Shown here piece by piece: positions 48,285-59,410 of a stretch of DNA of 64,000 nt. The notes under the pieces were generated by a model. That model was not told the origin of the DNA, did no database searches, and saw nothing but the letters and a program-made list of their open reading frames with translations. Position numbers and translations under genes: made by a program. The DNA lies in the NCBI GenBank assembly GCA_037954235.1, contig JBBMOA010000003.1:9014453-9078452 (forward strand), written 5' to 3'. Origin of the DNA: Aulostomus chinensis. Taxonomy: Eukaryota > Chordata > Actinopteri > Syngnathiformes > Aulostomidae. Numbering within the stretch: the first letter of the stretch is position 1; each line of letters begins with the position of its first letter.

Positions 48285-48524
48285 CGTGGTTTGAGTTTCC
48301 GATTGATCTAACTTTGTAAATCGGCGTTAAGGAGTTAGCTTGTTCTTGTATCTTCAGATGTGTGCCGCCATGTTGAATCACGCACAAGTGTGACATTCAC
48401 TCTGACATGCTCCGTCTCACCAAGGATTTCCCCTTTTTTGAGTGCTCCATTACATAACTGGCACCGTTTTGGAATTAACCGTTCCTTGAAAGACTTATAC
48501 CATTCGGCTGTGAAGCCGACTGAA

Positions 48525-49344
48525 CAGGGTTCGAATTAAGGGGGGGCCAGTGGGGGCACCCATAGATGAGACCCCCTGTGGGTCTTTTTTTCCAGATTTC
48601 TTTTTTTTTTTGTGGCGTGATTGTTTTTTTAGTCTGATTCCTACTGCCCATAAATTGTTTCATGTGTTTTTACTTTTTTTTAATTTTAGTACAGCATTTA
48701 ACTTCATAATATTTTCCTTCCCCATTCACTTCCATTTAGCGCGAGTGCTCCATTCAATGCAATGAAGCTTTATTGACACAATTTGTCAGACCACATTAGC
48801 GATCGATAGCTAGTAGACGGAATGCCACAAAAATGACCGCGACCAAAAGGGACAGCAACAAGCCTTGAAAATTTTGGCTTCACAAAAAAAAATTAAACTA
48901 ACAGCATCCAGCACGGCGACAGCTGACAACACTGGCTGCGGGCTGGGCACCAGTGCTGCTCCTGGACCCAAAAGAGCAGACTTAAATAACAACATTAGCT
49001 CGGCTAACGTTACCAGTGCCACCAATGATGAAGGTAAAAACCTTTTCGGCAAAGATTGATTGATTGATTGAATCACAGTTTGCATCGGAAAAGCTACAGT
49101 TTCATTGTGACAGTACTGTACAGGTCACTCACTAGTACACTGGTTTATTTTTTTAAATTGGGGTCCATTTTTAAACTCTCATAACATTGAATGGCATATC
49201 CTCTAAAACTGGCTTCAAATGGTGACAATTTCGGGAGAAAAAGGTTTTTAAAAAGGGACCCCAATTTAGACACCAAATGGGGAGCTGTGGGCGCCAATTT
49301 TTTCCGGCGGCCCCCATAGCTCACTGGGTATAATTCGACCCCTG
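48525..49344 (-). mobile_element. hAT-like element inside L1-A
   Basis: 820 bp with inverted ends cagggttcgaatta (left) and, reversed, caggggtcgaatta (right). Flanks cgactgaa (48517-48524) and cgtcttaa (49345-49352) agree at 6 of 8 positions, as an old 8-bp hAT duplication. Joining the flanks with one copy of it restores the expected L1 reading across the site. A short plus-strand frame (48865-49059) is Ala/Ser/Asn-rich and could be the N-terminal remains of a transposase; no DDE or hATC domain is present. The strand is arbitrary. Confidence 0.72.
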
Positions 49345-49589
49345 CGTCTTAACCTGGGCTCTTATGTGGTTTGAGTCTTGATATTGTGATGTCCGCAGTC
49401 AGGACTTTGTTTTGTTCTTGTGTGAAGATTAAAGGAATCCAGTAAACCCTTCATCTCTTCTTTATTATCTAGTTTTGGCTGTGAATATCGTTCTTTTTAA
49501 TAATTTTCAAAATTTTGTTGAATTCGGTCTCGTCGATGTTGTACTTTCTTAGTTTGAGGGCATCTTATCGTATTACAATTCAACAATTC

Positions 49590-49800
49590 TACAATTTCAT
49601 TTAGCAGACGCTTTTGTCCAAAGCAACGTACAACACAAGCAAGAATTTAGACTTAATTAAGGAAAAGCCCATAGGAAGCGCAAAAGTGTTTCAGTTGTGA
49701 TTTGGTCACAGGTACTGCCATCTAGTGGCAGAAGAAGTGTCGCCCCCCCCTTTTTTTTTTTTTGACAAACATACAACATCACACAACACAGTTAGTGCTA
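49590..49800. repeat. Common teleost interspersed motif and linker
   Basis: Contains 'atttagcagacgcttttgtc' followed by 'aaagcaacgtacaa', a sequence I recall as very common in fish genomes at ends of short repeats, then a C-run/T-run near 49745-49762. Its family is not assigned. Confidence 0.45.
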
Positions 49801-49829
49801 CATAATCACTAAGTGCTGGGTCTTGGACC

Positions 49830-51926
49830 CTCTGACTTATTCTACCCTGGCCTGATGATGCCTCACTGCAGCTGCAGGACTGCTTTAATAGGACAAACTG
49901 GGATGTTTTCGAACATCACGACCTGGATGTGTTCACTGACAGTGTTCTGTGTTACATCAAGAACTGCACAGACAATGTCACAGTGGACAAACGCATTCGG
50001 GTCTATCCCAACCAGAAGCCCTGGATGACTCGGGAGGTCCGGCGGTTGCTGAGAGTGAGGAACACCGCTTTTAGGTCTGGTGACAGGGCTCAGTACAACA
50101 TAGCCCAAACGAACCTGACAAGAGGCATCAGTATAACATAGCCCGAACGAACCTGACAAGAGGCATCAGAGAGGCCAAGTCCAACTACAGGAGGAAGATA
50201 GAGGACCAGCTGGACAGCAATAACAGCAGGCAGGTGTGGCAGGGAGTCCAACATCTCACCAACTTCAGGACAACCATCGGAGCTGTCGAAGGTGACTCCT
50301 CGCTAGCAGAGGAGTTAAACAACTTCTTTGCCCGTTTCGAGGCAGAGCCACCAGAGGCAGCCACGTCACACCCCTCGGTCCACAACAGCTTCACCTTCAC
50401 AGTCGGGGAACATGAGGTGAGGCGCACGCTGCGGGCCATCAACACAAGGAAGGCAGCGGGTCCCGACGATCTCGGGACGGTCCCCAAGATCTTCAACCAG
50501 TCCCTTGCCCAGTTTTCTGTCCCATCTTGTCTCAAATCCTCCACTATAGTCCCCCTTCCCAAAAAAACGCCACATCTCCAGTCTAAATGACTACCGACCT
50601 GTCGCTCTTACCCCAGTGGTAATGAAGTGTTTTGAGAAGCTAGTCCGGGGGCACATCACATCACTCCTGCCCCGAGGCTTTGACCCCCACCAGTTTGCCA
50701 ACAGGGCAAACAGGTCCACAGAGGACGCCGTAGCCACAGCCCTCCATGCTGCACTTTCCCACCTCGAGCAGCCAGAGAGCTATGTGAGGATGCTCTTTGT
50801 GGATTTTAGCTCTGCTTTTAATACCATCCTTCCCAACAGACTGGTGGACGTACTGGGGGACTTGGGATTCCCCCACAACACCTGCATGTGGATTAAGAGC
50901 TTCCTGTCCGGACGCAGCCAGAGAGTGAGAGTGGGTTGTCACACATCCACCTCCCTTAGCCTCAGTACTGGCTCCCCACAGGGTTGTGTGCTGAGCCCGC
51001 TGCTTTACACCCTCTATACACACAACTGCACCCCCGTCCACCACAGCAACACCTTGGTCAAGTTTGCTGATGACACCACAATAGTAGGGCTCATCTCCAA
51101 AGGGAATGAGTCTGCCTACAGGGACGAGGTGGTGCAGCTGTCAGAGTGGTGCAGAGAGAACAACTTGCTTCTGAACACATCGAAGACCCAGGAACTGGTC
51201 ATAGACTTCAGGAGGAACAGGTCAGACATTGCACCTCTGATCATAAATGGCGAGTGTGTGGAGAGAGTGGCCTCTTTCCGTTTCCTGGGAGTTCACATTG
51301 AGGAGGGCTTGACTTGGGGCATGAACACCTCTGAGCTGCTCAAGAAGGCCCAACAGAGACTGTACTTCCTGAGGGTGCTCAGGGGGAACAACATCACTCA
51401 GAGACTGCTGGTGACCTTCTATCCGTGCTCCATTAGGAGCATACTGACGTACTGTATATGTGTGTGGTACACAAGCTGCACAGCAGAACAGAGGAAAAAG
51501 CTCCAGAGGGTCATTAACACCGCACAGAAAATTGTTGGGTGCCCCCTTCCCCCCCTGGATGAGCTATACAGATCCCGCTCATCCAAAAAAACACAGAACA
51601 TTATAAAGGACACTTCCCACCCCGGTCACTCCCTGTTTGAACTGTTGCCGTCAGGCAGACGGTACAGATCAATCAAGACAAGGACCAGCAGACTCAGGAA
51701 TAGCTTCTACCCCACTGCGGTAGTCGCACTAAACGCTGCTATGTAAATGTAATAAGGGTCCTGTGCAATACCAGTCCTTTTAGCTCTTTAGGTTTTTATG
51801 TTTTATGTTTTTATGCTTTTAGTTCTCTTAGCTCTTTTTAGTTTTTATGATTGTTGCACTGATTGGTCGGCACTTTTAATTTCGTTGTACATGTTACAAT
51901 GACAAAATAAAGATCTATCTATCTAC
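49830..51926 (+). mobile_element. Rex1/L2-like LINE, 5'-truncated
   Basis: Non-LTR element with only the last part of the endonuclease-RT ORF, a short AT-rich 3' UTR, AATAAA (51905-51910) and an (ATCT)n tail. It sits in the middle of L1-A. The tail and RT motifs fit the jockey-superfamily elements Rex1 or L2 of fish. Confidence 0.78.
49870..51746 (+). pseudogene. Rex1/L2-like reverse transcriptase ORF, broken
   Basis: 49870-50590 encodes the region before RT (WMTREVRRLLR, NTRKAAGPDDL). It contains a ~35-bp tandem duplication at 50092-50166, and an apparent deletion after AGPDD. After a frameshift near 50585 a 376-codon frame (50616-51746) carries RT: FANRANRSTEDAV, LFVDFSSAFNTI, STGSPQGCVLSPLLY and the catalytic FADD near 51065, then the thumb and C-terminal region (SGRRYRSIKTRTSRLRNSF) to a stop at 51744. 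Confidence 0.85.
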
Positions 51927-52668
51927 CCCACAGGACAAAGAGGAGAAGAGTCAGGTTAAGTGCCTAGGTGCTCTCTGAACAATTGAGTCTTCAATTGTCT
52001 CTTAAAAGTCGTAGTATTAGTAGTGGCATCTGCCTGTTGTTTCCTCAGTTTATATGATAGCAGTTTCATTGCCTTACTTCCTGCCTCATAGTGCCCCTGT
52101 TTCAAGAATACCAGTTTATTTTTAACCTCTTCTGAGTATATTTCATCTATCTTGTTATGTAGTTTTTTAATTGATACTTCTTTATTAGTCCCTGGTCTAG
52201 TTTTATGGTCTTTTTGTAATTCTCTGAGTTTGGCGTGTAGAGAACTGAGCTTCTCCTGTCTCCACTTTTTTAGTGATGAGGAAATAGAAATTATTTTCCC
52301 CCTCAGGACTGCCTTGAATGCATCCCACACTATAGGACGAGACACTTCTCCATTGTTGTTTTCGTAAAAATAGGTCTCTATTTCCTTTTCCATGTCTCCT
52401 TTTACCTGATGGATATTCAGTAAACTCGAGTTCAATTTCCATAGTGTAGCTTTTGGGTTATTACCAATTTTTATTGTCATTACTATTGCTGAAAGATCAG
52501 ACAAATCAATTGTTCCAATTTCACATGACTGATTCTGAATCGTTCCCTCTATTTGTGAACTCCCTTACCTTAACAAAAGCCTCCCCCAAAGACAAAACAA
52601 AACACCAAAACCAAAACCAAACAAAACAAAAAATACAGTCAGTGTGCGAAATAGTACAAACAACTAAA

Positions 52669-55600
52669 TTAGCTACTTGGAGTAAGAGATGTACTGATAT
52701 GGTCTAAATATGGCTGCCAAATTTTCAAAAACATGTATCGATTTCTGAGACAATATGTGATTTTTTCCAGGGGGATGCAACTATTCATCTCAAAAGACCA
52801 CCTGTCAATACAAAGAGTGGAATCAGATTTCCATGACACTGCAATGCACTTCCTGGCCACACATAGAGCAACCTCCATAAACTTGAGTTGTGCATTGTTT
52901 AGAGACTCGCCAATACATGTAAAGTTCCCCAATAAACACAGTTCTGGGTCCGGTGGAACACTAACTCCTGTGATCCTGTTTAAAATAGAACAGATATCAT
53001 GCCAGAAAGGCCTCACTTTGTTACAGTGCCAGGTACAATGTAGAAAGGAACCAACTTCAGTGTCACATCTGAAGCACATCTCTGACAGGTCAGATTTGAA
53101 TGAGTGTAATTTTTCTGGAGTATGGTATAACTGATGTAGAATATTATAATTAATCAGTCTATACCGGGCATTGATGGTAGTTGACAAGCCCTTCTGACAT
53201 AAATCTGCCCAAAACTGTTCATCAATTGTGACATTAAAGTCCGACTCCCATCTTATTCTAGACTTATGCAAACCTTGTTTTGGGCATTCGTTCATCAACA
53301 GGCGATACATTTTAGAAATGAATTTACATGTGTCCCCCTCATAAAGAAATCTCTCAATATCATTCATGACAGGCAAGGTCATTTCAGGACCAAGATGAGT
53401 TCTCAGAAAGGATCTTATCTGGAGATAACAGAAAAAGGTCTGATTGGACAAGTTATATTTTCTCTTCAGGTGTTCAAATGGCATGAAAAGTCTTTTGTCA
53501 AAGCAGTCCTCCAGGTGTTGGATTCCTTTATGATGCCATATATCCAGAATCTTATTGTCAAGAGTCAAGGTTATAAGTTCATTTTGTTTTAAAGGTGTTT
53601 TAGGTGACAATCCAACCTTCAATCCAAGACTTTTGTGAACCTCATACCAAATTTTAATCAGATGCCTCAATATAGGGTTATCTGTCCTCTTGTTTATAGT
53701 TCCAGAATTATGTTTATAAAAGAAGTCACTGTGGACCTTTTCTTGCAGGGGATTCAGCGTGACCTGTGTCCAAGAGGGGGGGGTCACTGCCCTCAAAAAA
53801 GGGTGAAATGAACCTCATTTGAGCTGCCAAGTAGTAATTTTTAAAACTGGGTAGTCAAAGTCCCCCTGAACCATAGTCCCACATTAACTTTTTCATGGCT
53901 ATCCGGGGCACCTTACAGTTCCATATGAATTGTCTAACATATCTATTGAGAGTTTTAAAAAATGATTGTGGTAATGGAATGGGCAGGGATTGAAACAAAT
54001 ATTGCAGTCTTGGTTGTACATTCATTTTAATACAATTAACTCTGCCAATTAAGGTAAGAGGCAGACCCATCCACCTACGTAAATCATCTTCAATCTTACT
54101 GAGCAATGGAAGGTAATTCAATTTATACAGATTTTTGAGGTTATTGTCTACAGTTATCCCAAGGTATTTTATACCATCAATAGGCCATCTAAATGGACTC
54201 ACGCGTTGGAGGTTGGAGTGGTCGAAGTTTGTCAATGGAATAATTTCACTTTTTTCCAAATTCACCTTATAACCTGAAATACTACCATAGATATTTAATA
54301 TAGTTTGTAATTTGGAAAGGGAGTTAACAGGGTCTTTTAAGTATAAAATAATGTCATCTGCTAGGAGATTAATTTTATGAACTGTCCTACCCACCTGAAA
54401 GCCCTTTACATCCGGATCTTGTCTAATTGCCTCAGCTAAGGGCTCAATCGCCAAGACAAAAAGTGCAGGAGACAAGGGGCATCCCTGTCAACTCGATCTA
54501 CTTAAAGGGAATGTGGAAGAAATCTGTCCATTGGTGCTGAGTTTTGCCTGCGGTTTATGGTAGAGAGTTTGAACCCAATTAAAAAATAGTGGGCCGAGCC
54601 CAAACTCGGCTAAAACTTTAAATAAGTATGGCCATTCTAACCTATCAAAGGCTTTTTCAGCATCTAAAGCCACGGCTATGCTGGGCTCTTTTTCAGATTT
54701 TAAGTGAATAATATTAAAGAGTCTACATAGGTTGTTAGTTGAGGAGTGTTTTGAAATAAAGCCACTTTGGTCTGGATTTATTAGTTGTGGCAGGTATTGG
54801 CCAAATCTGTTAGCCAGGGCCTTGGAAATCAGTTTATAATCTGTATTTAACAATGAAATTGGCTGATATGAAGAGCATTTCAATGGATCTCAATTTTTTT
54901 TGGAGATCACAGTGACTATAGCTGTAGAGAATGATTCAGGGAGTGTTTGAGTCTCAGAGGCAAAGTTGATGAAATCCATGAGAAGTGGGAGGAGTAAATC
55001 CTTAAATTCCCTGTAAAAATCTGGAGGAAAACCATCCTCTCCCGGTGACCTGCCTGCCTGCAATGAGCTCAAAGCTTTTTCAATTTCTTTTAGTGTGAAG
55101 GGTAGGTCAAGACTATTTGATCTTCCTGACCAAGCTTGGGCAGTTCAATCGTGGACAAGAATTCATCAATATTAGTCAGGTTTTCTGGTGGTTCTGATGT
55201 ATATAGATGTGTGTAAAACTCTTTAAATGAATCATTAATTTCTGTTGGGTTATATGATATAGAACCTGTTTCAGTTCGAATTGAATTAATCGTCCTAGAG
55301 CTTTCTTCTTTTCTTAGTTGCCAAGACAGAATTTTATGTGCCTTTTCTCCCAATTCGTAATATTTTTGTTTGCTTCTCAAAATGTTCTTTTCAATTTTAT
55401 AATTATGTAATTATGATATCGAAGTTTTTTTTATTTATTAATATCTGCTGTATTTTTTTAGATCTGGATTTTTGAAACTCCTTTTCCAGGTCCAAAATGT
55501 CTGTTTCCAATTCTTCTATTTCAGCCATGTATTTCTTTTTGATACCTTTGGTGTAAGAGATTATTTGTCCCCTTAAAAAGGCTTTAAGTGTATCCCATAA

Positions 55601-56444
55601 TATAAAACTATTGGGAGCAGAGGCATAGTTTGTCTCACAGAACAGCCCAATCTGATCCCTTATGAATGTGCAGAAATCTGGCTTTTGAAGGAGAGTAGCG
55701 TTCAAACGCCATCTATATGTATTTGTAGCTTTTTCTGGCATATAAATGGACAGGATCAGAGGTGAGTGGTCTGACAGTGTTCTGGATAAGTACTCAGACT
55801 CTACTGCTCTGTGAATCAACTGTGTTGACAACAGGAAAAGATCAGTCCGAGTAAAAGAGTTGTGGCGAACCAGAATAAAAGGAATAATCTCGGGTTTGGG
55901 GGTGCATTTGTCTCCATACATCAATTAAATTTAATTCCTTCATGAATTCAATGGTGATTTTAGCTGCTTTAGGTTTGGATACCGATAGAGCTGACTTATC
56001 CAGAAGAGGATCAACACAGAAATTAAAATCACCTCCTATAAGAATGTTTTGCTGCCCTCCCGACACCTTCAAGAATATGTCTTGAACAAATGATTCGTCA
56101 TCATAAATGGGTGCATAAAAATTCAAGAGAGTCCAGGGTTCTGAGTAAATCTGACAATTCACCAAAACATATCTCCCCATTGTATCAACAACTGTTTCGC
56201 CAATTGTTACGGGGGTATTCTTATTTATTAAAACAGCCACTCCCCTGGCTTTAGAATTAAAGGATGATGATATTACATGTCCCACCCAATCCCTTTTCAA
56301 TTTTCTATGCTCCAATGGTGTCAAAAGGGTTTCTTGTATAAAAGCAATGTCTATTTTCACCTTCTTCAAAAATGTTAGGACTCTCTTTCGCTTGACAGGT
56401 CTGTTCACATTAAAGCTCACAAACTTTACTACTCTGCTCATCAA
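52669..56444 (-). pseudogene. L1-like ORF2 (L1-C), multiply frameshifted
   Basis: From the ATG at 56444: endonuclease (FVSFNVNRPVKRKRVL, FIQETLL, GGDFNFCVDP), then LSDHSPLIL near 55770 in another frame. The linker is at 55700-55400, the pre-RT region at 55380-54890 (SPGEDGFPPDFYRE) and RT at 54883-53855 (ALDAEKAFDRLEWPY). The catalytic box reads LADD rather than YADD/FADD. The C-terminal block is at 53796-52669, including CFRCDTEVGSFLHC. At least six frame changes or stops separate the parts. It is a separate element from L1-A because both contain endonuclease, RT and C-terminal regions. Confidence 0.85.
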
Positions 56445-56576
56445 CAGTGAATAATTTTACAGAGATATTGCCCCTTCCATTAGACAGAGGTGTTCCATAC
56501 AACCAAGTAGTATAAAGTAAAGCACTGACCATATAAAAGGAGTGAACGAAAGAAAAAAACAAAAACAAAAAAAAAA

Positions 56577-56597
56577 CACACACACACACACACACAA
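56577..56597. repeat. (CA)n microsatellite
   Basis: About ten CA dinucleotides between L1-C ORF1 remnant and ORF2. Confidence 0.9.
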
Positions 56598-56984
56598 CAT
56601 CCCTCCCTCCCATCCCGCCCTGTACCTGCCCGAACCTGGTACAAGGCATCCCATATTTATCTCAAAGGAGCTACTGGGCAAGTAACGAAACTATTACCAC
56701 TAGGCCCCTCCCCGCGACATTATAATAACCTGAACTATATGATACCGCGAATTAAAGCTATCAGAGCAAGGAAAGTATAAACAGTATCAGAACCATAGGC
56801 TGTGTGAATATGGCAGCAGTTCAAAATGGGCCATTGTGATAACACATGCATATAAAGTTTATACAGAGGTCCCAATGCTGAAAGCGGCTGTTCAGCTGCT
56901 TTGAATAAACAGTTGCCTCACCTCGGCACAAACATGAATTAAGTGAAGAATGTCAGTGTATGGATTTACTCCCCTTCCCGTGCA

Positions 56985-57150
56985 TTATTCCTTCCCAGGG
57001 ACCCCGCCGCCTCCTTCGGGTCCGCGAAGATCCTGGTGGAGCTTGGTGGGAGAATTGCGGGTAGGGCTACAGCCACTGGTGGCGCCAGGCCTAGCTCCGG
57101 TAGCTTGGCTGTCGATGGTTTTGGCTTTTCTGGAGATGTTTGGCTCCGGC
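56985..57150 (-). pseudogene. L1-C ORF1 N-terminal fragment (tentative)
   Basis: From the ATG at 57150-57148 about 55 codons are open (MPEPNISRKAKTIDSQATG) with a Ser/Thr/Pro/Gly-rich make-up, as at the beginning of L1 ORF1. They stop at ~56985. Coiled-coil and RNA-binding parts are absent. Its position upstream of ORF2 on the same strand is the main support. Confidence 0.4.
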
Positions 57151-57376
57151 ATGTTGAATTCTCAGTTCAATAGAGTTCTTATGGAGATCTATATGCATAC
57201 ACTTCTGGTCTATGTGCAGAAAAGATGCAGTATAAAGATAATTTGTAATTCGCGGAGAGGAGCACTGATTAAACACGTTTACATTGCTCGCATGCGCATA
57301 TCGTTCCCTCTTAAACACGTGAACAAAACAACAACCAGTAAGGTTTGGAACTCTAAGAAACTGAAAATGTTCATTA

Positions 57377-58397
57377 CTGTATGTTCACACCAAACGTGAA
57401 TTCGCACATTCGCGCAAACAGTTTCCATACAAAGTCTATGCAAACGCATGAATGAGGCAAATTTTCAGTTGGGTGACGCGAATGAGGTGATTTTGCGACA
57501 CGAAATTTCGCCATTCGCACAATTCAACTTTGGTGAAAAATTCGCCAATTTGCGTTGAGGTTGTCCTGACGTCACAGCTGACTGTATCATAAGATGGAGG
57601 ACAAGTTGATTGTGGCTGTGTGTGGGAACCCGGTGCTATATGACACTACGTGTCAAAATTACAAGAACTGGTTGAATAAATTGGTGTCCATTCGTGAAAT
57701 TATGTCACCGATCCTAGCTTGCAGGTCGTGAAACTGGCCAGTCGTCATCCGAAAATACCGCTGGATTCGGCAGATATCCAGACGCAGCCCCTGAGGAGCT
57801 CGGTGAATTTCACCACTGTGCTCACCTCTAGATGGTGCTGTTAATCCAGATATGACGGCGTTTAGTTTTCTGACATAATTCGGTCTTCCACAGCAGGTAC
57901 AACACAATAGTTCTTTGAATATCCATGGTGAAATGGCGGAAAGAAACGTTGCCGGAAATAGTCGCTACTCGGGCAAGTGAGCGAATTTGCATATTCACGC
58001 GAATGACACAAATGGACACTAAAATAATCCGGTGGTCAAATTTGCGTAAACAACGCAACGTGAAATTCGCGAATGTCATATAGCACCAGGTTCCCACACA
58101 CAGCCACAATCAACTTGTCCTCCATCTTGTGACACAGTCAGCCGTGACGTTGGGACAACCTCAATGCTGATTGGCTGTTGTAACGCAAATTTTTCGCCAA
58201 AGTTGAATATTTTCAACTTGCGCGAATGGCGAAATTTCGTGTCGCAAATTTAAATTCGCGCTGCGAAATTTGCCATGCGAATTCACGTCATTCGCCTCAT
58301 TTGCGCCGCCCGACTGAAAATTCGCCTCATTCACGCCTTTGCATAGACTTTGTATGGAAACTGTTTGCGCGAATTCGTGTTTGGTGTGAACACACAG
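57377..58397 (-). mobile_element. PIF/Harbinger derivative with long inverted ends
   Basis: 1021 bp flanked by TTA at 57374-57376 and 58398-58400, the usual Harbinger target. The ends are ctgtatgttcacaccaaac and, reversed, ctgtgtgttcacaccaaac (18/19). Inverted similarity continues for about 270-330 bp on each side, rich in 'gcgaatt'/'aattcgc' words. The centre (57659-57930, minus) encodes a transposase N-terminus (IQRYFRMTTGQFHDLQARI, ISRMDTN) with a stop; no DDE region. It is non-autonomous. Confidence 0.85.
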
Positions 58398-58658
58398 TTA
58401 GGGTTTCCAAAGGTGGGGTTAAAAGAAAAACCCAGTGTTAGGTGTTTGAGTGTGGTCCCAGAGAGGGAAAGCCTCTCTTTTAAAAGAGGGCCCTCATTTG
58501 TAATGGATTCAGCAGAAATCTCATCCATAATAGAAAAAAGAAAAATAACATACTGATAATCCTCAATTAGGCTCTTTGATAACTGAATGAATTAAATTAA
58601 TTAATTAAAAGAAAAAGAAAAAGACTTTGCACAGAAAGCATGTCCCATAAATAATAAC

Positions 58659-58701
<43 letters not shown>

Positions 58702-58909
58702 GAAAAACCTTTTTAACAGAATCGAGCCTCTTCCACCTAAATATTTAACTTTAAGATAGAAGTTAGAAGTCTCTGTTACATATAGATAGATTTGAAAAGC
58801 ATTTCTATCTCTTCTGCGCAACTCAGACAGCCATGAAGTTCTACTTTGGGAAGAAAATAGTGACTGGGAAGATGTCCCTCTAACACAAAGTTGTTCTAGC
58901 GGTGATAAC
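58398..58909. other. Unassigned DNA with (AAT)n microsatellite
   Basis: (AAT)n occupies 58650-58700. The sequence just before the ORF at 58910 reads on the same strand without a clear start. Otherwise nothing recognised. Confidence 0.5.
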
Positions 58910-59410
58910 ATGCCCAGGACTCAAAGTAGTTCAAACAGCGGTCGTATTCCTGAATTCCTGGATTGGTCCGATTTTGGTACAGACAAGGAATATTGGTCTG
59001 CCGACTCAGAAACAGAACAACATAATAAGGGGCATGAGGGTGTCAGCTTTGAAGAGGACTTGAGACAATGGGCTGTGCATAACAAAACAACACACAAATC
59101 ACTCAATGAGTTACTGTCAATACAACAAAAGCAAGGACACCTATTTCCTCTAGATGCCAGGACACTTGTAGCTACACCACAATGTAATAAAACAGAAGAT
59201 AAATGTGGGGGGCAGTACACTTATTATGGTCTGGAAAAGGGGATTGGCCGTTATTTAAGTCAAGCTGTAGCCAGAGATGTAAATCTCACTGTTAACATTG
59301 ATGGCATCCCATTCTTCAAGAGTAGCAGTGTACAATTCTGGCCTACACTAGCAAAACTTGAACATTCAGATCCATTTATTGTGGCTATATTTATTTATTT
59401 ATTTACTTGA
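58910..59410 (+). pseudogene. Orphan transposase-like N-terminal region
   Basis: 166 codons from the ATG at 58910. FEEDLRQWAVHNKTTHKSL and HLFPLDARTLVATP, then CGGQYTYYGLEKGIGRYLS and VNIDGIPFFKSSSVQFWP, form a pattern I recall from N-termini of large transposase-like proteins in animals (CACTA/Tnp2-related or similar). After WPTLAKLEH the frame runs into AT-rich non-coding sequence and ends, so the catalytic region is missing. It may be a truncated retrocopy or element. It is distinct from the 893-aa protein at the left end. Confidence 0.5.

Larger units (their letters stand above)
40553..48423 (-). mobile_element. Full-length L1-like LINE (L1-B) inside L1-A
   Basis: 7.87 kb, flanked by the perfect 16-bp repeat ggatttcccctttttt at 40537-40552 and 48424-48439. 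On the minus strand: 5' UTR, ORF1, ORF2, a 2.6-kb G-rich 3' UTR, AATAAA signals and a poly-A tail (the T run at 40555-40566). The A-rich start of the target repeat on the minus strand fits L1 endonuclease priming. Both ORFs carry frameshifts, so the copy is inactive. Confidence 0.9.
38881..52530 (-). mobile_element. Old L1-like LINE (L1-A), split by three later insertions
   Basis: Pieces of one ORF2 occur in order on the minus strand. The endonuclease end and linker are at 52530-~52010 (VWDAFKAVLRGKIIS). The region before RT is at 49600-49345 (LTADITISRLKPHKSPG), followed by GFTAEWYKSF at 48524-48440. RT is at 40536-~39960, the post-RT region at 39573-39166, and the C-terminus at 39140-38881 (KLISRLYKSFQDS). 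Gaps are a Rex1/L2-like LINE, a hAT element and L1-B. Frames shift repeatedly and the RT catalytic box reads FSDD. ORF1 and the 5' part are missing. Confidence 0.82.
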
